Source: an uncultured Rhodoluna sp.
GTDB taxonomy: Bacteria > Actinomycetota > Actinomycetes > Actinomycetales > Microbacteriaceae
Reading direction: 5' to 3'
Length of the DNA: 10,231 bases
NCBI GenBank assembly: GCA_937898095.1
Contig: CALDKR010000004.1
Coordinates: 1 to 10,231, forward strand
In this document: in pieces, positions 6,406-10,231 of the stretch
How the letters are laid out: each line of letters starts with the position of its first letter
How positions within the stretch are numbered: position 1 is the first letter of the stretch
Translations under genes and position numbers: made by a program
Notes under the pieces: model-generated
Databases searched by the model: none
Seen by the model: only the letters and a program-made list of their open reading frames with translations
What the model was told of the DNA's origin: nothing

Positions 6406-7380
6406 TTATGCGTGGTCTGGGAAAAGCTTGTTAACTGAATCATCGCCGAAAACAGCACTGATTGCGGCGGAAATTAGCGGAGCGATTGAGATCACGGTGA
6501 GGTTGTCGAACTGCTTGTCAGGGGTGATTGGCAAGGTGTTTGTGACGATTACTTCATCAACGATTCCGCTAGAAAGTCGCTCAACTGCTGGGTGCGAGAA
6601 CACGGCGTGCGTTGCAGCAACGATAACTCGGGCTGCACCCTTGTCTTTGAGGGCTTTTGCAGCCGCCACAATTGTGCCGGCAGTGTCAATCATGTCGTCA
6701 ACCAAGAGACAGGTGCGGCCAGAAACGTCTCCGACGAGCTCATGAGCCTCAACCTGATTTGGACGGTCTGGGTCGCGACGTTTGTGAATAATTGCCAGCG
6801 GGGCACCCAGGCGCTCGGCCCAAATGTCAGCAACGCGAACGCGACCTGAGTCTGGCGAAACCACAGTCAGCGCCTCGGTGCCAAATCGATCTTTAACGTG
6901 GTCGGCAAGAATTGGCAAAGCCCAAAGGTGGTCAACAGGGCCATCAAAGAAGCCTTGAATCTGAGGTGTGTGAAGGTCGACTGACATCAAGCGGTTTGCA
7001 CCAGCAGCCTTGAACAAGTCGGTCATCAATCGAGCTGAAATTGGCTCGCGGCCCTTGTGCTTTTTGTCTTGGCGGGCATATGGAAAGAATGGGGCAACGA
7101 CAGTGATTCGCTTTGCGCTTGCTCGCTTGAGGGCATCAACCATGAGCAGCTGCTCCATGATCCAGTTGTTGATGCCTGAGGCGTGAGACTGAATTACGAA
7201 AGCGTCAACGCCACGAACTGATTCTTCATAGCGAACAAAAGTTTCGCCATTCGCAAAGTCATAAGCGGTGGTAGGAAGCAATCGAGTGCCGAGAAGCTCA
7301 GCAACCTCATTGGCAAGATCTTGATGTGCACGGCCACTAACTAGAACCAACTTCTTCGAGTTGCTGGCGGTGATTTCCAA
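6406..7380 (-). CDS. prs: Ribose-phosphate pyrophosphokinase (PRPP synthetase)
   Basis: 324 residues, normal class I length. Prs makes PRPP from ribose 5-phosphate and ATP for purine, pyrimidine, histidine, tryptophan and NAD synthesis. Visible elements: FFPYARQDKKHKGREPISA (98-116), the signature DLHTPQIQGFF (135-145), VVSPDSGRVR (173-182), the flexible-loop HKRR (199-202) with catalytic Lys/Arg, and the PRPP-binding DDMIDTAGT (228-236). All key residues are present. The start is TTG at 7378-7380: an in-frame TAG lies six codons upstream, the next Met is at residue 75, and AGGA sits 4 bases before the TTG. It follows glmU after 25 bases, an actinobacterial pairing that joins two precursor-supply enzymes in one transcript. 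Confidence 0.97.
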   Translation of the reverse strand: MEITASNSKKLVLVSGRAHQDLANEVAELLGTRLLPTTAYDFANGETFVRYEESVRGVDAFVIQSHASGINNWIMEQLLMVDALKRASAKRITVVAPFFPYARQDKKHKGREPISARLMTDLFKAAGANRLMSVDLHTPQIQGFFDGPVDHLWALPILADHVKDRFGTEALTVVSPDSGRVRVADIWAERLGAPLAIIHKRRDPDRPNQVEAHELVGDVSGRTCLLVDDMIDTAGTIVAAAKALKDKGAARVIVAATHAVFSHPAVERLSSGIVDEVIVTNTLPITPDKQFDNLTVISIAPLISAAISAVFGDDSVNKLFPDHA

Positions 7381-7384
7381 GGTG

Positions 7385-7388
7385 TCCT
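7385..7388 (-). promoter_or_regulatory. Ribosome binding site deciding the TTG start of prs
   Basis: AGGA on the minus strand, 4 bases before the TTG codon of prs. No ATG or GTG start is possible upstream because of an in-frame TAG, and starting at the next Met would delete the first 74 residues of the conserved fold, so the TTG start is well supported. Confidence 0.6.
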
Positions 7389-7405
7389 GCTCTCTCTAAG
7401 CCTGA

Positions 7406-8830
7406 TTAATTCTTTGCCTTTTGGGCTGCTTCTGCTGCTTTGCTTCCTGGTCGCTTTGCGATTACCCAGTCGGCCAAGTTTCGTTGCGGGGCAACATTCA
7501 TCGCGAGCTCGCCTGGTTTCACATCTTTGCGAACCACGGTTCCTGCTGCGGTGTAAGCACCATCACTAATCGTAATCGGTGCGACGAACACGTTATGCGA
7601 CCCAGTGCGCACGTGAGAGCCAATTTTGCTTGCGTGCTTACTAACGCCGTCATAGTTAGCGAAAATTGTGCCGGCGCCGATGTTTGATTGTTCGCCAATC
7701 ACTGCATCACCGACATAGCTGAGGTGAGGCACCTTCGAACCGGCGCCGATTTTGGCGTTCTTAGTTTCAACAAAGGTTCCGATTTTGCCTTCTGCTGCGA
7801 GTTCGGTTCCGGGGCGCAAATATGCGTATGGGCCGACGCTGGCGCCATCGCCAATCTTCGAATCGGCAACGTGTGCCTTGACGACGGAGGCGTTTGCACC
7901 AACCTCGGTGTTGACCAAAACAACCTCAGGTCCAACAGTTGCGCCCTCTTGAATCACGGTTGCACCGCGCAGATGAGTGCCAGGCAAAATCGTGACATCT
8001 TGAGCTAGCTGCACCGAAACATCAATCCAGGTTGTGCTTGGGTCAAGAATGCTGACTCCGGCGCGCATCCATGCTTCACACAATCGATAGTTGAGCTCGG
8101 CCGCAACTTCAGCCAACTGCACACGATCGTTCACACCAGCGACTAGCCAGTTGTCGGTAACGGCGAGCGCCTCAACCGAATGACCTTCTGCCAAAAGACC
8201 AGCCGCAACGTCGGTTAGATACTTTTCAGCTTGAGAGTTGTCAGTGCCGACTTCGGCGAGTGCTCGGCGAAGGTGCTCTCCATCAAAAACATAAACACCG
8301 GCGTTGACTTCGAGAATTTCAAGCTGCTCATCGTTCGCGTCGCGATGCTCAACGATTCGCTCAAAAGAGCCTTCTGCGCTTCGAACAATGCGGCCATAGC
8401 CGGTCGGGTCATCCATGATGGCGGTCAGAATTGTTGCCGCGTTGCCGTTTTCGTGATGAATTTCAACGAGCGCCTCTAGGGTTTCAACATCCAGCAAAGG
8501 CACATCGCCACTGGTCACGACCACGGCCCCGTCAAAATCAGTTGGCAGCGCCTCGAGGCCGCATTCAACCGCGCGACCGGTTCCGGGCAATTCATCTTGG
8601 TCGGCGATCAGGGCGTGAGAAAAATTGGTTTCGATATATTCAGCAAGCATCTCGCGCTGGTGGCGAATAACCGGGATGACAAAGTCTGCGCCTAATTCGG
8701 TTGCCGTGGCAAGCGCGTGACCGAGAAGCGGAACGCCGGCAAGCTCATGCATTACTTTTGGCTTGCTCGATTTCATGCGAGTGCCTTCGCCAGCAGCTAG
8801 AACCACAACGGCCAGGTGCTTATCGGTCAT
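7406..8830 (-). CDS. glmU: Bifunctional UDP-N-acetylglucosamine pyrophosphorylase/glucosamine-1-phosphate acetyltransferase
   Basis: 474 residues, usual actinobacterial length. GlmU acetylates glucosamine-1-phosphate with acetyl-CoA and then couples it to UTP, giving UDP-GlcNAc for peptidoglycan. The N-terminal nucleotidyltransferase domain carries LAAGEGTRMKSSKPK (11-25), LPGTGRAVE (81-89) and SGDVPLLD with metal-binding Asp109. The C-terminal left-handed beta-helix (about 262-450) shows hexapeptide repeats, PYAYLRPG (334-341), and the acetyltransferase site KVPHLSYVGDA with catalytic His369, followed by NIGAGTIFANYDG (383-395). The tail (about 451-474) is Lys/Ala-rich, as is common in actinobacteria. 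ATG start with AGGAG 4 bases upstream (8835-8839). It lies 20 bases downstream of tRNA-Gln, so both probably share a transcript. Both active sites look intact. Confidence 0.98.
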   Translation of the reverse strand: MTDKHLAVVVLAAGEGTRMKSSKPKVMHELAGVPLLGHALATATELGADFVIPVIRHQREMLAEYIETNFSHALIADQDELPGTGRAVECGLEALPTDFDGAVVVTSGDVPLLDVETLEALVEIHHENGNAATILTAIMDDPTGYGRIVRSAEGSFERIVEHRDANDEQLEILEVNAGVYVFDGEHLRRALAEVGTDNSQAEKYLTDVAAGLLAEGHSVEALAVTDNWLVAGVNDRVQLAEVAAELNYRLCEAWMRAGVSILDPSTTWIDVSVQLAQDVTILPGTHLRGATVIQEGATVGPEVVLVNTEVGANASVVKAHVADSKIGDGASVGPYAYLRPGTELAAEGKIGTFVETKNAKIGAGSKVPHLSYVGDAVIGEQSNIGAGTIFANYDGVSKHASKIGSHVRTGSHNVFVAPITISDGAYTAAGTVVRKDVKPGELAMNVAPQRNLADWVIAKRPGSKAAEAAQKAKN

Positions 8831-8850
8831 CTCGCTCCTAATAATCAGAG

Positions 8851-8921
8851 CTCCCCGACCTGGACTCGAACCAAGAAAGCCGCCTCCAAAGGGCGGAGTG
8901 TTGCCATTACACCATCGGGGA
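8851..8921 (-). tRNA. tRNA-Gln (anticodon UUG)
   Basis: A complete 71-base cloverleaf. The acceptor stem TCCCCGA pairs with TCGGGGA and the discriminator is G. The D arm is GTG...CAC, and the anticodon stem CCGCC/GGCGG encloses loop CTTTGGA with anticodon TTG at 8887-8889 (Gln, reads CAA and by wobble CAG). The T arm CTTGG-TTCGAGT-CCAGG has one G-U pair. CCA is not encoded, so it must be added after transcription. It lies 30 bases after the ABC-F stop and 20 bases before the glmU ATG, so it is probably cut out of a longer mRNA. tRNA-Gln beside glmU is known in actinobacteria. Confidence 0.97.
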
Positions 8922-8951
8922 ACATGAGTCAGCTTTCGCTAACGCACCCGT

Positions 8952-10231
8952 CTAGTCTGCCAGATGCTCAGAGGTTTCGAGCCACTCAAACTCGAGTTGG
9001 TCGCGCTTTGTATTAAGTTCGCTCTGTTTTTCGGCTAATTTAGCCAGCGCGGCATAGTCACTTTGGTCATGAGCCGCCATTTGCTGATGCAGAGCGGTCT
9101 CTTCGATTGCCAATTTTTCTAGCGCACGTTCAATGCGACCGAGATTCTTCTCTGCGTCTCTGAGCGCAGCCCCAGAAAGTTTCGGCTTCGCATTCTGACC
9201 TGCCGATACAGAGCCTGAAGCGCCAGATTCGTGCGGCCTACTGTGCGATTCAGCAGTTTTTGCTGAATTGCGATTCGTTGATTGGGCGCTGAGTGAGTGT
9301 CGTCGCAACTCGAGATATTGATCCACTCCCCCTGGCAAGTGGCGCAGGTGCCCATCACCCAAGAGGGCATACTGCTGATCGGTCACGCGCTCTAGCAAAT
9401 AGCGGTCGTGACTTACCACAATCAGGGTTCCCGGCCAAGAATCAAGCAGGTCTTCCATTGCCGCCAAAATGTCGGTGTCTAGGTCGTTAGTGGGCTCATC
9501 GAGAATCAGCACATTTGGCTCGCCAAAAAGCAAACGCAAAAATTGCAGCCTTCTGCGCTGTCCGCCAGAAAGTTCTTCGATTGGGGTCTGCAACTGTGAC
9601 TGAGTGAAACCGAGCTGCTCTACCAACTGAGTCGGTGAAACCTCTTTTTTGTCGACCTGCATAAAGCTTTTTTCGCGGCCAATTAGCTCATAAATGCGCT
9701 CGCCGTGAAATTCATCGAGCTCTCGAACATCTTGACTCAAGGTGGCAATGTTAACCGTCTTGCCGAGCTTGACTCGACCGCCGGTTGGCTCAATCAAACC
9801 CTGCACCAAACGAAGCAAGGTCGTTTTTCCGGCTCCGTTCACGCCAACAAGACCGACTCGATCGCCGGGGCCAAGTCGCCAAGTGACATCAGTGAGAAGC
9901 GTTTTTCCGTCAACTGAATAGCTCAGGCCTTCGACATCAATCACGTCTTTGCCCAGGCGGGCGGTGGCTAGTTTCGAGAGCGAGACCGAGTCGCGCGGTG
10001 GTGGCTCATTGGCGATTAGCTCGGCCGCGGCATCGAGCCTGAATTTAGGTTTTGAAGTTCTTGCTGGTGCACCACGCCTCAGCCAGGCGAGTTCTTTGCG
10101 CATCAGGTTGCGTCGGCGGGTTTCGATTGCGGCTGCCTGACGGTCGCGCTCGGTGCGCTGCAGAATGTATGCCGCGTAGCCACCCTCGAACGGGTCGATC
10201 ACGCCGTCGTGTAGCTCCCAGGTGTAGGTGC
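8952..10231 (-). CDS. uup: ABC-F family ATPase, Uup-like (partial, N-terminus off the window)
   Basis: The frame is open to the right edge and its first visible residues, TYTWELHDG, continue straight into VIDPFEGGYAAYILQRTERDRQ, the end of the first ATPase cassette, so the GTG at 10202 is not the start. Next come the inter-cassette linker ELAWLRRGAPARTSKPKFR and a complete second cassette: Walker A GVNGAGKT (9822-9845), signature LSGGQ (9558-9572), Walker B LILDEPTNDLD (about 9477-9509) and switch His in VSHDR (9408-9410). A low-complexity Ser/Ala linker leads to a coiled-coil C-terminal domain (about 8955-9185). Two soluble cassettes without membrane segments indicate ABC-F. The linker and coiled-coil tail fit the Uup branch, thought to act on ribosomes or nucleic acid rather than in transport. 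The family is certain; Uup subtype probable. Confidence 0.93.
   Translation of the reverse strand, partial: TYTWELHDGVIDPFEGGYAAYILQRTERDRQAAAIETRRRNLMRKELAWLRRGAPARTSKPKFRLDAAAELIANEPPPRDSVSLSKLATARLGKDVIDVEGLSYSVDGKTLLTDVTWRLGPGDRVGLVGVNGAGKTTLLRLVQGLIEPTGGRVKLGKTVNIATLSQDVRELDEFHGERIYELIGREKSFMQVDKKEVSPTQLVEQLGFTQSQLQTPIEELSGGQRRRLQFLRLLFGEPNVLILDEPTNDLDTDILAAMEDLLDSWPGTLIVVSHDRYLLERVTDQQYALLGDGHLRHLPGGVDQYLELRRHSLSAQSTNRNSAKTAESHSRPHESGASGSVSAGQNAKPKLSGAALRDAEKNLGRIERALEKLAIEETALHQQMAAHDQSDYAALAKLAEKQSELNTKRDQLEFEWLETSEHLAD

Noticed and set aside
8929..8942. Hairpin with a GAAA loop before tRNA-Gln, considered as a terminator for the ABC-F gene.
   Set aside because: The stem is only 5 bp including a G-U pair and no U-run follows.
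8955..9060. Promoter search upstream of tRNA-Gln; TTAGCC and TAATAC with a 17-base spacer were noted.
   Set aside because: Each box has only about three matches and the site is about 90 bases from the tRNA, inside ABC-F coding sequence.
10200..10202. GTG considered as the start of the ABC-F gene.
   Set aside because: The frame continues upstream to the window edge with family-typical residues (TYTWELHDG), so this codon is an internal valine and the gene is partial.
1..10231. CRISPR arrays, insertion sequences, integrase or toxin-antitoxin genes, phage genes.
   Set aside because: No direct-repeat array, transposase-like protein or terminal inverted repeats were seen on either strand; the window is filled by housekeeping genes.

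Overview
All genes in this window lie on the minus strand, so they are described in transcription order, from the right edge to the left. The gene order ABC-F ATPase (uup-like), tRNA-Gln, glmU, prs, rplY, pth, mfd is a known actinobacterial neighbourhood. With mid-50s % G+C (hand count over several stretches), tight spacing and the protein sequence style, it suggests an Actinomycetota member, plausibly a small-genome aquatic Microbacteriaceae-like bacterium. The phylum is well supported; the family is a guess.

Layout: the C-terminal two thirds of a Uup-type ABC-F ATPase enters from the right edge. After 30 bases comes tRNA-Gln(UUG), and 20 bases after that glmU. Then follow prs (TTG start) and an APC-family amino-acid permease only 8 bases after prs. 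A 167-base stretch comes next, the only sizeable gap; it may hold a 37-codon small ORF overlapping the permease stop, a bulged inverted repeat and a weak promoter-like sequence. It leads into rplY/ctc, pth, mfd and the first 66 codons of a lipoprotein that starts like SurA-type chaperones.

The genes cover cell-wall precursor synthesis (GlmU: UDP-GlcNAc), nucleotide precursor supply (Prs: PRPP), translation (tRNA-Gln, ribosomal protein L25, peptidyl-tRNA hydrolase, ABC-F ATPase), transcription-coupled repair (Mfd) and probably secreted-protein folding. Apart from the 167-base stretch, spacers are 8-32 bases, and I see no hairpin followed by a U-run anywhere, so long shared transcripts are likely.

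I do not see a new defence, mobile or biosynthetic system; this is core-genome sequence. The observations most worth checking are: (1) a clear drop in G+C and change of codon use inside mfd (about 46% over 361-1440 against about 55% upstream), which may mark recombination or an assembly chimera; (2) a perfect 11-bp inverted repeat within the first 18 codons of pth; (3) the candidate 37-residue ORF and (4) the bulged hairpin between the permease and rplY.
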